Shown here one piece after another: positions 53,608 to 61,573 of a DNA stretch of 64,000 nt; the stretch's first letter is position 1, and each line of letters starts with the position of its first letter. The notes below the pieces were generated by a model. The model saw nothing but the letters and a program-made list of their open reading frames with translations. It was not told the origin of the DNA and did no database searches. Both the position numbers and the translations under genes were made by a program. This DNA is from Bradyrhizobium ivorense (GTDB lineage Bacteria; Pseudomonadota; Alphaproteobacteria; Rhizobiales; Xanthobacteraceae): the NCBI RefSeq assembly GCF_900696085.1, contig NZ_CAADFC020000028.1:558001-622000 (forward strand), given 5' to 3'.

Positions 53608-54495
53608 TCATCCGTCGTACTGATCCGGCCCCATCGCCCACTGCGCCTGGTCATAGCCATGGGCAAAGGTGCGATTGGTCTGCGCCGGATTGCGGTTGAT
53701 CAGCGGCCGCAGATACATCGGATGCGTGGCGCTGCGCACCTCGTGCTCGACGGTGAACAGGTGCCTGCCATCGGCGGGATCGACGATGTCGCAGAAGCGG
53801 TACTGGTATTGATTGTCCTCGCGCGAGACCAGGTTGCGTTCGCGCAGCCGGCGGTAGGGGCCCGAGAAATCCGTGATGTAGATCTGGACGTGATGGCCGT
53901 CGAACTCGCCCTGCACGTGGTCGCTCTCGCGGAATTGCAGATATTGATCCTTGCCGACCTTGGCGCGCGCCACGACGCCGTCGCCATCGGCAAGGCTCGC
54001 CGGAATGCCCATGATCTGCGGATAGAACCGGCTGATCCCCTCCGCGGTGCCGCGCGGCACCTCGAACTCGACATAGGGCATGCCGAGCGCGATGCGGCCG
54101 AACCGACCGGCGTCGGGTTCATAGCAGCGCAGCCGGTTGCCCCAGGGGCAGGTGGCCTCGATGTGGTTATTGTGCGCGCGATAGGCGAAGGCGGTGCCTT
54201 CGAGCCTGGGTGCGACCGCGGCGAGGCGCGCCAGCAGCGCTTCGCGCCCGGCAATCACGATGCCGGTGTGCCCGCGCAAGACCTGCGGCCGGCCGGTCGG
54301 CAGATGAAACTGGCTGCGCCCGGCATTCACCCACATGTTGCTGTCCGAGACCATCAGATAGGGATCGCGCGTCAGCCCGATGCCGGCAACGTAGAACAGC
54401 GTGGCGAGGCGCTGGTCCGGCACCTGCACATTGACATGCTCGAGATGGATGGCGTTGCCGAGATCTTCTGCGGCACGGTCGAATGGCTGCTGCAT
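53608..54495 (-). CDS. VOC-superfamily protein, two-domain
   Basis: The 295-residue protein begins with AIHLEHVNVQVPDQRLATLF, a VOC strand-helix module, and has a second module near GHHVQIYITDFSGPYRRLRE. It is related to glyoxalase/ring-cleavage dioxygenase folds but the metal ligands (His, Glu) cannot be fixed. Start MQQPFDRAAED (54495) is used in place of an ATG 14 codons upstream. It precedes the aminotransferase gene by about 50 bases on the same strand. The cassette's left repeat lies 81 bases upstream. Confidence 0.75.
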   Translation of the reverse strand: MQQPFDRAAEDLGNAIHLEHVNVQVPDQRLATLFYVAGIGLTRDPYLMVSDSNMWVNAGRSQFHLPTGRPQVLRGHTGIVIAGREALLARLAAVAPRLEGTAFAYRAHNNHIEATCPWGNRLRCYEPDAGRFGRIALGMPYVEFEVPRGTAEGISRFYPQIMGIPASLADGDGVVARAKVGKDQYLQFRESDHVQGEFDGHHVQIYITDFSGPYRRLRERNLVSREDNQYQYRFCDIVDPADGRHLFTVEHEVRSATHPMYLRPLINRNPAQTNRTFAHGYDQAQWAMGPDQYDG

Positions 54496-54575
54496 GGACG
54501 CGGATCCTCGGATGCGATGCCGCGCATGATAGTGCAACGCCGTGGCCGATCCAGCGGAGAGGCCATGAGCGTTGC

Positions 54576-54607
54576 GCGGGGCTACCCCCCGTAGCTCTGC
54601 ACCAGGC
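54576..54607. repeat. Left 32-bp direct repeat (copy of the fliP 3' end)
   Basis: GCGGGGCTACCC through GCACCAGGC is identical over 32 bases to 55804-55835. In the right copy these bases encode the last eight residues of FliP (SLVQSYGG), the stop codon and six flanking bases. The left copy has no coding role. The pair marks the ends of a 1,228-bp insertion. Confidence 0.9.
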
Positions 54608-54630
54608 CGTGGATCTCTATCTAACGGCGG

Positions 54631-55284
54631 TCATTGGACGGGAGGATTGGCAGGCATTTGGTCCATGGCCGCCATCTTTCGAAGGATGCCTACCAGCCAA
54701 AGCAAGTCTTCGCTCTTGATCTCCGTACCAAGATCGCCATGGACGAGCTGATTGCGCTGGTCCGACAAAACCCTCATCCGATCGGCCTCAGCGGGGGTCA
54801 GCACGCCTTCTTGACCCAATACCTGCACCAAACGTGCTGGCGCTTGCGGCCGATCGAGTGTTTCCGCAAACGAAGCTCTTCCTTCTGCTTCGAACGTTGC
54901 CCACGCAAGCAGAAACGCCGCGCGCAAAGCGTTCAATTGCCCGAGTTGTTCGATCTCCTCAATCGCGCCGTCGATCGCCTGACGGGATTGCACGGGGACG
55001 GTCTTGCCTGACGATGTAGGTGCTACGAGTAGAACCTTGAGTTCCCACTCGCGTTGCTTGGCGAATCGCGCTGCGACCTCTTTCAGCTTCTCGCTTCCGG
55101 ATGACCTCGCTACCTCCAGGACGATCTTCTTGCCGTTGCCCGTTGCAACGGCATCCGGAACGTAGTCGCCGAGAAATTCAGGAACGAGGGGCGCGCGAGG
55201 CTGCACGAATACGTCATACCCTTCCGACTCAAGCCGCGTGATCTCGCGTTGTAGCACCTGGTCTTCAATCGCGGTGTTGCTCAT
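54631..55284 (-). CDS. Restriction-endonuclease-like / HEPN-like fusion protein
   Basis: The 217-residue product has a PD-(D/E)xK-like N-terminal domain (GDYVPDAVATGNGKKIVLEV, with Asp44 and Glu57; the lysine of E-x-K is Ala59). This resembles AHJR-type REase-like domains. The C-terminal half is all-helical (residues about 118-205: ALRAAFLLAWATFEAEGRA) and contains R177-NQLV-H182, the R-x4-H motif of HEPN ribonucleases. The ATG overlaps the stop of the RusA-like gene (ATGA), so both are translationally coupled. Such pairings suggest a toxin or defence function, which is not proven. Family assignment is from motif reading only. Confidence 0.6.
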   Translation of the reverse strand: MSNTAIEDQVLQREITRLESEGYDVFVQPRAPLVPEFLGDYVPDAVATGNGKKIVLEVARSSGSEKLKEVAARFAKQREWELKVLLVAPTSSGKTVPVQSRQAIDGAIEEIEQLGQLNALRAAFLLAWATFEAEGRASFAETLDRPQAPARLVQVLGQEGVLTPAEADRMRVLSDQRNQLVHGDLGTEIKSEDLLWLVGILRKMAAMDQMPANPPVQ

Positions 55285-55709
55285 CGCAAATCCTCGAAGG
55301 GGTCGTTGGACACCCGCACATACAGCACTGGTTTCGTCCCAGTGATCGCGTCGACGACCGCTGTCGACGGGTTTGAAAAGCTGAAAACGTTGCCGGGCTC
55401 GAACTTTTGGACCACGACACGTTCAACCTGCCCGTCATCCAGGTAAATATGGGCGGTAAGGGCGTCCAAGACAAGCTTGACGATATTGTCAACGTCTCCC
55501 GCCATGGGCTCGTCCGGGAGGTAGTAGAGAGTAACGGCCATGCGTTGATCAGAGGCAAAATGCGGTTGAGGAATGACACTTCGGCTGGCGACCTTCACGC
55601 GGTCTTTCCAGGCGTCTCGCGCATCGGAGTTCTTGGCTTGAAACGAAACGGGCGTACCGTACACGAGAAACTCTATTGGAAACGAGATTTCCATCGGCTG
55701 GGCCCGCAC
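55281..55709 (-). CDS. RusA-like Holliday-junction resolvase
   Basis: The 142-residue product has FPIEFLVYGTPVSFQAKNSD at the start and GDVDNIVKLVLDALTAHIYL then DDGQVE. Asp72, Asp74 and Asp91 match the three catalytic acids of E. coli RusA (70, 72, 91), and Lys78 matches its lysine. RusA cuts four-way DNA junctions and is usually carried by phages and mobile elements. The start is GTG 55709 or ATG 55694. It is the first gene of the cassette, and no other recombination gene is next to it. Confidence 0.8.
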   Translation of the reverse strand: MRAQPMEISFPIEFLVYGTPVSFQAKNSDARDAWKDRVKVASRSVIPQPHFASDQRMAVTLYYLPDEPMAGDVDNIVKLVLDALTAHIYLDDGQVERVVVQKFEPGNVFSFSNPSTAVVDAITGTKPVLYVRVSNDPFEDLR

Positions 55710-55803
55710 CTCACGCCATGCATGCTAATGAGACGCGCCTAGTTGTCAATTCGGGCGATGGTCTCTGGTGGTTGCATTTGCCCGTATGAGGGCAAGCTCC
55801 GCT

Positions 55804-55835
55804 GCGGGGCTACCCCCCGTAGCTCTGCACCAGGC
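55804..55835. repeat. Right 32-bp direct repeat (fliP 3' end, in use)
   Basis: This copy contains the functional fliP stop codon (55810-55812 on the plus strand) and the last FliP codons. It is identical to 54576-54607. Confidence 0.9.
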
Positions 55836-56562
55836 TGCCGGCGACCAAGGACCAGCCGTCGACCAGCACGAAGAAGATCAGCTTGAACGGCAGCGAGACC
55901 ACGACCGGCGGCAGCATCATCATGCCCATCGACATCAAGACCGACGCCACCACGAGGTCGATGATCAGGAACGGCAGGAACAGCAGGAAGCCGATCTCGA
56001 AGGCGCGCTTCAGTTCGGAGATCATGAAGGCCGGCACAAGGATACGCAGCGACATCTCCTCCGGCGTCGCCGGCGGCGGCTCGCCGGATAGGTCCATGAA
56101 CAATTTTAGGTCCTTCTCGCGCACGTTCTTCTGCATGAAGCCGCGCAGCGGCACCGAGGCGCGCTGCAGCGCCTCCTCGACGCCGATCTGGTTGGCGACC
56201 AGCGGCTTGATGCCGTCGTCATAGGATTTTTGCAGCACCGGCCCCATCACGAAGGCGGTGAGGAACATCGCGAGCGCAATCATCACCGAGTTCGGCGGCG
56301 CCGTGGCGGTGCCGAGCGCGGTGCGGAGCAGCGACAGCACGACCACGATGCGCGTGAACGACGTCATCATGATCAGGATCGACGGCGCGAGCGACAGCAC
56401 CGTGAGCAGCGCGATCAGCTGGATCGCGCGTTCGGTGACGCCGCCATTGCCGCCGCCGAGATTGATGGAGATGTCCTGCGCCATCGCCGGGTCGGCGAGG
56501 GACCCGGCGGCAATCAGGACAGCGATGAAACAAACTCTACGCGGGACCGACCCGAACCTCAC
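55810..56562 (-). CDS. fliP: Flagellar export gate protein FliP
   Basis: FliP is a core subunit of the type III export gate. A Sec signal peptide (CFIAVLIAAGSLADPAMAQD) precedes the conserved TVLSLAPSILIMMTSFTRIV, RIVVVLSLLRTALGT and the C-terminal RILVPAFMISELKRAFEIGF. It is complete at 250 residues; its last codons and stop lie in the repeat at the cassette boundary. The GTG start overlaps the fliO stop (GTGA). Confidence 0.96.
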   Translation of the reverse strand: MRFGSVPRRVCFIAVLIAAGSLADPAMAQDISINLGGGNGGVTERAIQLIALLTVLSLAPSILIMMTSFTRIVVVLSLLRTALGTATAPPNSVMIALAMFLTAFVMGPVLQKSYDDGIKPLVANQIGVEEALQRASVPLRGFMQKNVREKDLKLFMDLSGEPPPATPEEMSLRILVPAFMISELKRAFEIGFLLFLPFLIIDLVVASVLMSMGMMMLPPVVVSLPFKLIFFVLVDGWSLVAGSLVQSYGG

Positions 56563-57548
56563 GTAGGGGTCTTCGGCCGGCCGAGCAGCGAGGCCATCTC
56601 GTCCTCGAGATTCTCGAACCCGCTCTTCGGTGCGGCGGGGCCGGCGGGCGGCGGCTCGCTGCGCGGCGGACGCACCGGCGGTGCATCGGGCGCAACCGGC
56701 GGCGCGACGGTCTCGCCACCCCCGGACGGGCGGCGCAGCGCCGCCTCAAGCCGCTGCGCCATCTCAGCGAGATTGGCGTCGGCGCTCGATTGCGGCGGCG
56801 GCGCGGGTGGCGCCGGTGGTGTCGGGGCCGGCGTTGCGGCCTGCGGCGGCGGAGGAGGGGGCGGCGGCGGTGCAACGGCACGCTCGGTCGGGCGCAGCGG
56901 CGGCGGCATTTTGGGCGGCTCGGCGGCGCGCGGCGCACGCGGGATCGGCGGTTCGGCGCGCGGCAGCCGCGGCGGCATCGGATCGGGCCGCGGCTCGGCA
57001 CGTTCGGGCCGCCCGGTCACCGGCTCGGGCGAGAAGCCGGCGAGCGGGTCGCCGCGGCGCTCGGCGGCGGGCGCCGGCCGGCGCATCTCCTCGAAGGCGG
57101 GCCGCGACGGCCGCGGGGGCGGCGGCGGCAGCTCAGGCTCCGAAGGCTCGAACATGTCGGGGCGGGCGGCTTCGCTGTCGCTCCAGGCCGCGTCCGGAAG
57201 CGGCGCGACGCGCGGCGGCGCCGCGTCGGGAGCGACCGCCGGGCGGCTCGACATCTGGTCGCGTCCGGGAATGGCGCGGACGATATTGGGCTCGACGACG
57301 ATGTCGGTCGGGCCGCCGATCATCAGCAGGTGCTCGATGTTGTCGCGGCGGACCAGCACCAGGCGGCGGCGGCCGTCGACGGCGGCGGCGTCGATCACCG
57401 CCAGCCGCGGCATTCGTCCGCGGTTGGTGCTGGCACCGAGCCGGCTGCTGCCGAAGCGGCGCACGAGCCATGCGGCAAGGATGATCAGCGCCAGCACGGC
57501 GACGAACGCCAAGACGAATGTTAGTCCCATATTGGAGTCCCCGGCCAT
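56559..57548 (-). CDS. fliO: FliO-like export gate assembly protein, long Pro-rich tail
   Basis: The N-terminal 105 residues match FliO: one helix (GLTFVLAFVAVLALIILAAW) and LAVIDAAAVDGRRRLVLVRR, then HLLMIGGPTDIVVEPNI. FliO helps FliP assemble. The remaining 225 residues are low-complexity, rich in Pro, Arg, Ala and Glu (PPPPPPPPPQAATPAPTPPA), making the protein about three times the usual length. The start follows a 360-base divergent gap that holds a CtrA box. Confidence 0.85.
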   Translation of the reverse strand: MAGDSNMGLTFVLAFVAVLALIILAAWLVRRFGSSRLGASTNRGRMPRLAVIDAAAVDGRRRLVLVRRDNIEHLLMIGGPTDIVVEPNIVRAIPGRDQMSSRPAVAPDAAPPRVAPLPDAAWSDSEAARPDMFEPSEPELPPPPPRPSRPAFEEMRRPAPAAERRGDPLAGFSPEPVTGRPERAEPRPDPMPPRLPRAEPPIPRAPRAAEPPKMPPPLRPTERAVAPPPPPPPPPQAATPAPTPPAPPAPPPQSSADANLAEMAQRLEAALRRPSGGGETVAPPVAPDAPPVRPPRSEPPPAGPAAPKSGFENLEDEMASLLGRPKTPT

Positions 57549-57817
57549 GTGGCCTTCCTCAGCTTCCGCCTTCAGCGAGCGCGGACTGACAGTGCGGGTT
57601 TGCGCAAAGCGAATCGCGCCCGAGATTCGCCTTATTTCTTAATTCGCAGGCGGCTCTGTCGCCGACCGTCCTATTTGTAAACCAAGAATCGCTTGTCCCA
57701 AAACGACTTCTCAGCGCCCCACGCTGTTCTTGGTCGGGCCTGGTTAACGCAGCTTTCGTGGCGAAAATGCGCTCACAAGCCGCAATGCAGAGGTTCTCCA
57801 CGGATCAGTCCGGCATT

Positions 57818-57833
57818 TTAACCAGCCGTTAAC
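57818..57833 (+). promoter_or_regulatory. Perfect CtrA box upstream of flgB
   Basis: TTAA-CCAGCCG-TTAAC matches the full CtrA consensus. It lies 76 bases before flgB in the divergent fliO-flgB gap (57549-57908), which contains no gene. GGTTAACG at about 57732-57739 could be a further half-site for fliO. Confidence 0.75.
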
Positions 57834-57908
57834 CATACACCGGGCAAATTCTGCCTACCTCCGGGCGTCCCACGGGTCGTCCGAGAGGTTAACGGAGTCG
57901 CGGCCACC

Positions 57909-58319
57909 ATGTCCATGAACGATCTCCCGATCCTGTCGGCGCTGCGCACCAAGATGCAGTGGCACCAGGAGCGCCAGCGCGTGCTCGCCGAGAACATCTC
58001 CAATTCCGACACGCCGAACTTCCGGCCCCACGACCTGGTGGAGCCCAAGTTCGACAAGGCCGGCGCTACGGTCGGCGGCGGTTTCGGGACGCTGCCGATG
58101 ATGCAGACCAGCGCCACCCACATGGCGGCGGCGGGCGCGCCGGACACCTTCGATAATGACCGCGGCAGGGGCGCGTTCCAGACCCGGCCGGCCGGCAACG
58201 CGGTCAATCTCGAAGAGCAGATGATGAAGGTCTCCGCCAATCAGATGGACTACGCGGCGGTGACGTCGCTCTACACCCGCAGCCTCGGGATGCTCAAGAC
58301 CGCGATCGGCAAGCGCTGA
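57909..58319 (+). CDS. flgB: Proximal rod protein FlgB
   Basis: FlgB starts the rod. LPILSALRTKMQWHQERQRV, LAENISNSDTPNFRPHDLVE and the ending MDYAAVTSLYTRSLGMLKTA are typical at 136 residues. It is the first gene of flgB-flgC-fliE-fliQ-fliR-flhB, with gaps of 20, 30, 113, 18 and 104 bases. Confidence 0.95.
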   Translation: MSMNDLPILSALRTKMQWHQERQRVLAENISNSDTPNFRPHDLVEPKFDKAGATVGGGFGTLPMMQTSATHMAAAGAPDTFDNDRGRGAFQTRPAGNAVNLEEQMMKVSANQMDYAAVTSLYTRSLGMLKTAIGKR

Positions 58320-58339
58320 GGCGCCGGAAGGACCAGACC

Positions 58340-58765
58340 ATGGCAGACGGACCAGGTGATTTCGCCCGCTCGATGATGATCGCGACGTCAGGCCTGCGCG
58401 CGCAGGCCGGGCGGATGCGGGTGATCTCGGAAAATATCGCCAACGCCGATTCGACCGCGCAGAGCGCCGGCGGTGATCCCTACCGCCGCAAGGTGCCGAC
58501 CTTCTCCTCGACGCTCGACCGCACGCTCGACGCGCAGGTGGTGGCGCTCGGCAAGGTGCGGCCCGACCAGTCCGCCTTCCGCGTCAAATACGAGCCGGGC
58601 AACCCGGCGGCCGACGCCGCGGGCAACGTCAAATATCCCAACGTCAATTCGCTGGTCGAAATGACCGACATGCGCGACGCCCAGCGCTCCTATGAGGCCA
58701 ACCTCAACATCATCAGCGCGACGCGGCGGATGATCCAGCGCACGCTCGACATCCTCAAATCCTGA
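58340..58765 (+). CDS. flgC: Proximal rod protein FlgC
   Basis: FlgC (141 residues) is a proximal rod subunit. SMMIATSGLRAQAGRMRVIS, ENIANADSTAQSAGGDPYRR and the C-terminal EMTDMRDAQRSYEANLNIIS match the family. It follows flgB by 20 bases. Confidence 0.95.
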   Translation: MADGPGDFARSMMIATSGLRAQAGRMRVISENIANADSTAQSAGGDPYRRKVPTFSSTLDRTLDAQVVALGKVRPDQSAFRVKYEPGNPAADAAGNVKYPNVNSLVEMTDMRDAQRSYEANLNIISATRRMIQRTLDILKS

Positions 58766-58795
58766 CGCGGCACAGAAAAACAGGGACCGTAAATC

Positions 58796-59107
58796 ATGGC
58801 TTCACCGACAGTCGCCGCCAACGCCTATGCCAGCCTCCAGAAGATGATGGAGCGCGGCGGCGCCGAGAAGGCGGGCCAGGCCACGGCCGGCCCCTCATTC
58901 AGCGCGCTGCTGAAGGATTCGGTTGGCAGCGTGCTGGAGGCGGGCAAAAAGTCCGACGCGCAGACCGTCGCGATGGCCTCCGGCAAGGCGAATGTGATGG
59001 ACGTGGTGACGGCGGTCGCGGAGACCGACGTTGCCGTGTCGACGCTGGTCTCGGTGCGCGACCGCGTGATCCAGGCCTACGAAGACATCATGAAGATGCC
59101 GATCTGA
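58796..59107 (+). CDS. fliE: Hook-basal body complex protein FliE
   Basis: FliE (103 residues) links the MS-ring to the rod. SFSALLKDSVGSVLEAGKKS, and AVSTLVSVRDRVIQAYEDIM near the C-terminus, are the family pattern. It follows flgC by 30 bases. A palindromic repeat separates it from fliQ. Confidence 0.93.
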   Translation: MASPTVAANAYASLQKMMERGGAEKAGQATAGPSFSALLKDSVGSVLEAGKKSDAQTVAMASGKANVMDVVTAVAETDVAVSTLVSVRDRVIQAYEDIMKMPI

Positions 59108-59126
59108 CGTCGCTTGCGACGTCATT

Positions 59127-59188
59127 CCGGGGCGCGCATCGAACCCGGAATCTCGAGGTTCCGGGTTCGATGCTTCGGATCGCCCCGG
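59127..59188. repeat. Palindromic repeat between fliE and fliQ
   Basis: GCATCGAACCCGGAA (59136-59150) and TTCCGGGTTCGATGC (59159-59173) form a perfect 15-bp stem with loop TCTCGAGG, extended by the outer CCGGGGCG/CGCCCCGG pair. It lies inside a flagellar operon, where a strong hairpin could reduce or stabilise read-through. Confidence 0.8.
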
Positions 59189-59220
59189 ACCGACAGTGCA
59201 AGACAACAGCGAGAACAACA

Positions 59221-59484
59221 ATGACCGGCCCTGAAACCCTCGACGTGGCGCGTGATGCGATCTGGACCATCGTGGTGGTGTCGTCGCCGCTGATGGTGGT
59301 CGGGCTCGTGGTCGGCGTCGTGGTGTCGCTGTTCCAGGCGCTGACCCAGATCCAGGAGCAGACCCTGATCTTCGTGCCGAAGATTCTGGCGATCTTCGTC
59401 ACATTATTGCTGGCGCTGCCGTTCATGGCGGACTCGCTGCACAGCCACATGATGCGGATTTCGTCGCGAATCATCGGCGGTTGA
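59221..59484 (+). CDS. fliQ: Flagellar export gate protein FliQ
   Basis: FliQ (87 residues) is a two-helix gate subunit. TLDVARDAIWTIVVVSSPLM, GLVVGVVVSLFQALTQIQEQ and TLIFVPKILAIFVTLLLALP are typical. The start ATG 59221 is chosen over an upstream in-frame ATG that lies in the repeat. Confidence 0.93.
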   Translation: MTGPETLDVARDAIWTIVVVSSPLMVVGLVVGVVVSLFQALTQIQEQTLIFVPKILAIFVTLLLALPFMADSLHSHMMRISSRIIGG

Positions 59485-59502
59485 GGCAGTAATGCTCCGG
59501 TC

Positions 59503-60273
59503 ATGCGCATCGACGTCTCCGTGCTGCCGGCGCTGGCCGCCATCTTCGTGCTGGTCTTCGCGCGCGTGGGCGCGATGGTGATGCTGCTGCCCGGCTTCGG
59601 CGAGACCAACATCCCGGCGCGGGTGAAACTGTCGATCGCGCTGCTGCTGACGCTGATCATCCTGCCGCTGCATCGCAACGCCTATCATGTCGACGTCACC
59701 TCGATCTCCTCGCTCGGGGTGCTGATGGTGCATGAGCTGATCATCGGCGTCGTGCTCGGCGCCACCGCGCGGGTGACGCTTTCTGCGCTCAACGTCGCAG
59801 GCTCGGTGATCGCCCAGCAACTCGGCCTCGGCTTCGTCACCGCGGTCGATCCGACCCAGGGCCAGCAAGGCCAGATCATCGGCAACTTCCTCACCATCCT
59901 CGGCCTGACGCTGCTGTTTGCCACCGACAGCCATCATCTGGTGATCGCGGCGCTGAGCGAGAGCTACCGGATCTTCTCGCCGGGCGAGGTGATGCCGACC
60001 GGCGACGTCGCCAAGCTTGCGACCACGGCGTTCGCGGCGGCGTTCAAAATCGGCCTGCAACTCTCGGCGCCGTTCCTGGTGTTCGGCCTTGTCTTCAACA
60101 TCGGGCTCGGCGTGCTGGCGCGGCTGATGCCGCAGATGCAGGTCTATTTCGTCGGCGTGCCGCTCTCGATCATGATCGGCTTTGTGATCTTCGGCGTCGT
60201 GCTCGCGGCGATGATGGGCACCTATCTCGACTACTTCCTCGGCGTCATGCGCCAGCTTGCTCCGATGAACTAG
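59503..60273 (+). CDS. fliR: Flagellar export gate protein FliR
   Basis: FliR (256 residues) completes the gate with FliP and FliQ. Six hydrophobic helices are predicted; GFGETNIPARVKLSIALLLT and LGATARVTLSALNVAGSVIA, and QLGLGFVTAVDPTQGQQGQI, are family hallmarks. Its stop codon TAG (60271-60273) overlaps the first bases of the repeat at 60272. Confidence 0.94.
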   Translation: MRIDVSVLPALAAIFVLVFARVGAMVMLLPGFGETNIPARVKLSIALLLTLIILPLHRNAYHVDVTSISSLGVLMVHELIIGVVLGATARVTLSALNVAGSVIAQQLGLGFVTAVDPTQGQQGQIIGNFLTILGLTLLFATDSHHLVIAALSESYRIFSPGEVMPTGDVAKLATTAFAAAFKIGLQLSAPFLVFGLVFNIGLGVLARLMPQMQVYFVGVPLSIMIGFVIFGVVLAAMMGTYLDYFLGVMRQLAPMN

Positions 60274-60366
60274 AGCGTTTTCGAGCGAAGTGGAGACCGG
60301 TTCGCGTGAAGAAACGCATCAAAACAAGGACCAAAAGCATGATGCGATTTGCTCGCATCATGCTTT
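60272..60366. repeat. Interspersed repeat, copy 2, abutting fliR stop
   Basis: The first 42 bases (AGAGCGTTTTCGAGCGAAGT...TTCGCGTGAAGAAA) nearly match 3551-3592. The right part is a different hairpin, AAAGCATGATGCGA-TTTGC-TCGCATCATGCTTT (14-bp stem). The element starts at the second base of the fliR stop codon and ends 11 bases before flhB. Confidence 0.85.
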
Positions 60367-60377
60367 AGGGAGCAGAG

Positions 60378-61451
60378 ATGGCCGACGATAGCGAAGACAA
60401 AACAGAAGACCCCACGCAAAAACGTCTCGACGACGCGCTCGAGAAAGGCGACGTCGTCAAGAGCCAGGAGGTCAACACCTGGTTCATCATCGCCGGCGCC
60501 ACCTTGGTGCTGTCGACGTTTTCCGGCTCGGTCGGCGGCGGCATCATGATGCCCTTGCGCAATCTGATCGCCAATTCCTGGATGCTCCGCACCGACGGCG
60601 CCGGGCTCATGCATCTGACTCAGTCGCTCGGCTATGTCGTGATCGCTGCGGTCGGCGTGCCGTTCCTGATGCTGGCGCTGTCCGCGATCGCGGGCAACAT
60701 GGTGCAGCACCGCCTGGTGTGGTCGGGCGAGCAGCTCAAGCCGAAACTCTCCAAGATCTCGCCGGGCGCCGGCTTCAAGCGGCTGTTCGGCAAGCAGGCG
60801 CTGGCGAACTTCCTCAAGGGCCTGTTCAAGCTGATCGGGCTCGGGGCCGTGATGGTCATGGTGCTGTGGCCGGACCGGATGCGCATGGAATCCTTCATGC
60901 GCGTCGATCCGGCCGAGCTGCTGCCGGCGATCACCGGCATGACGGTGCATCTTTTGGCCGCGGTTGTCGCGATCCTCGCGGCGGTGGCGATCGGCGATTA
61001 CTTCTTCCAGTACCGGACCTGGTTCGAGCGGCAGAAGATGTCGCTGCAGGAGATGAAGGAGGAGTTCAAGCAGTCGGAAGGCGACCCGCACGTCAAGGGC
61101 AGGATCAAGCAGTTGCGGGTGCAGCGCGCCAAGAAGCGCATGATGGCCCAGGTTCCCAAGGCCTCGGTCATCATCACCAACCCGACCCATTTCTCGGTGG
61201 CGCTGGCCTACGACCGCACCATGACGGCGCCGGTCTGCGTCGCCAAGGGCGCCGACGTCCTCGCCTTCAAGATCAGGGAGATCGCCAAGGCGCACGACAT
61301 CCCGATCGTGGAAAACGTGCCGCTGGCCCGGGCGCTCTATGCCACCGTCGAGGTCGACCAGGAGATCCCGGTCGAGCACTATCACGCGGTTGCCGAAATC
61401 ATCGGCTACGTGATGCGGCTGAAACGCGGCCTGTCCGGGCTGCGCGGGTGA
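60378..61451 (+). CDS. flhB: Flagellar export switch protein FlhB
   Basis: FlhB (357 residues) switches export from rod/hook to filament substrates. Four transmembrane helices lie in the first 215 residues, and the cytoplasmic domain has the autocleavage motif NPTH in VIITNPTHFSVALAYD. The opening DSEDKTEDPTQKRLDDALEK is typical. It follows repeat copy 2 and precedes cckA by 122 bases. Confidence 0.96.
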   Translation: MADDSEDKTEDPTQKRLDDALEKGDVVKSQEVNTWFIIAGATLVLSTFSGSVGGGIMMPLRNLIANSWMLRTDGAGLMHLTQSLGYVVIAAVGVPFLMLALSAIAGNMVQHRLVWSGEQLKPKLSKISPGAGFKRLFGKQALANFLKGLFKLIGLGAVMVMVLWPDRMRMESFMRVDPAELLPAITGMTVHLLAAVVAILAAVAIGDYFFQYRTWFERQKMSLQEMKEEFKQSEGDPHVKGRIKQLRVQRAKKRMMAQVPKASVIITNPTHFSVALAYDRTMTAPVCVAKGADVLAFKIREIAKAHDIPIVENVPLARALYATVEVDQEIPVEHYHAVAEIIGYVMRLKRGLSGLRG

Positions 61452-61573
61452 GGGATATCCGCTTGAAATACGCGTTACTTGCGAAATAGCCGCCTGATGG
61501 ACTTGCGTTTTCGGGTCCGATTCAGGCACTCAGGAGTGGGCGGCCGGACGGTTCGCCCAAACGATGCCGAGCC

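Larger units (their letters stand above)
54576..55803. mobile_element. Cassette inserted at the 3' end of fliP
   Basis: Perfect 32-bp direct repeats bracket a 1.2-kb segment with two overlapping minus-strand genes. The segment looks lower in GC than the flanking flagellar DNA by eye. The right copy of the repeat completes fliP and the left copy is a leftover, as with site-specific integration into a gene end. No integrase or transposase lies within it, so it would need to be mobilised in trans or is a deletion remnant. The mechanism is inference; the repeats and gene content are directly visible. Confidence 0.7.
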
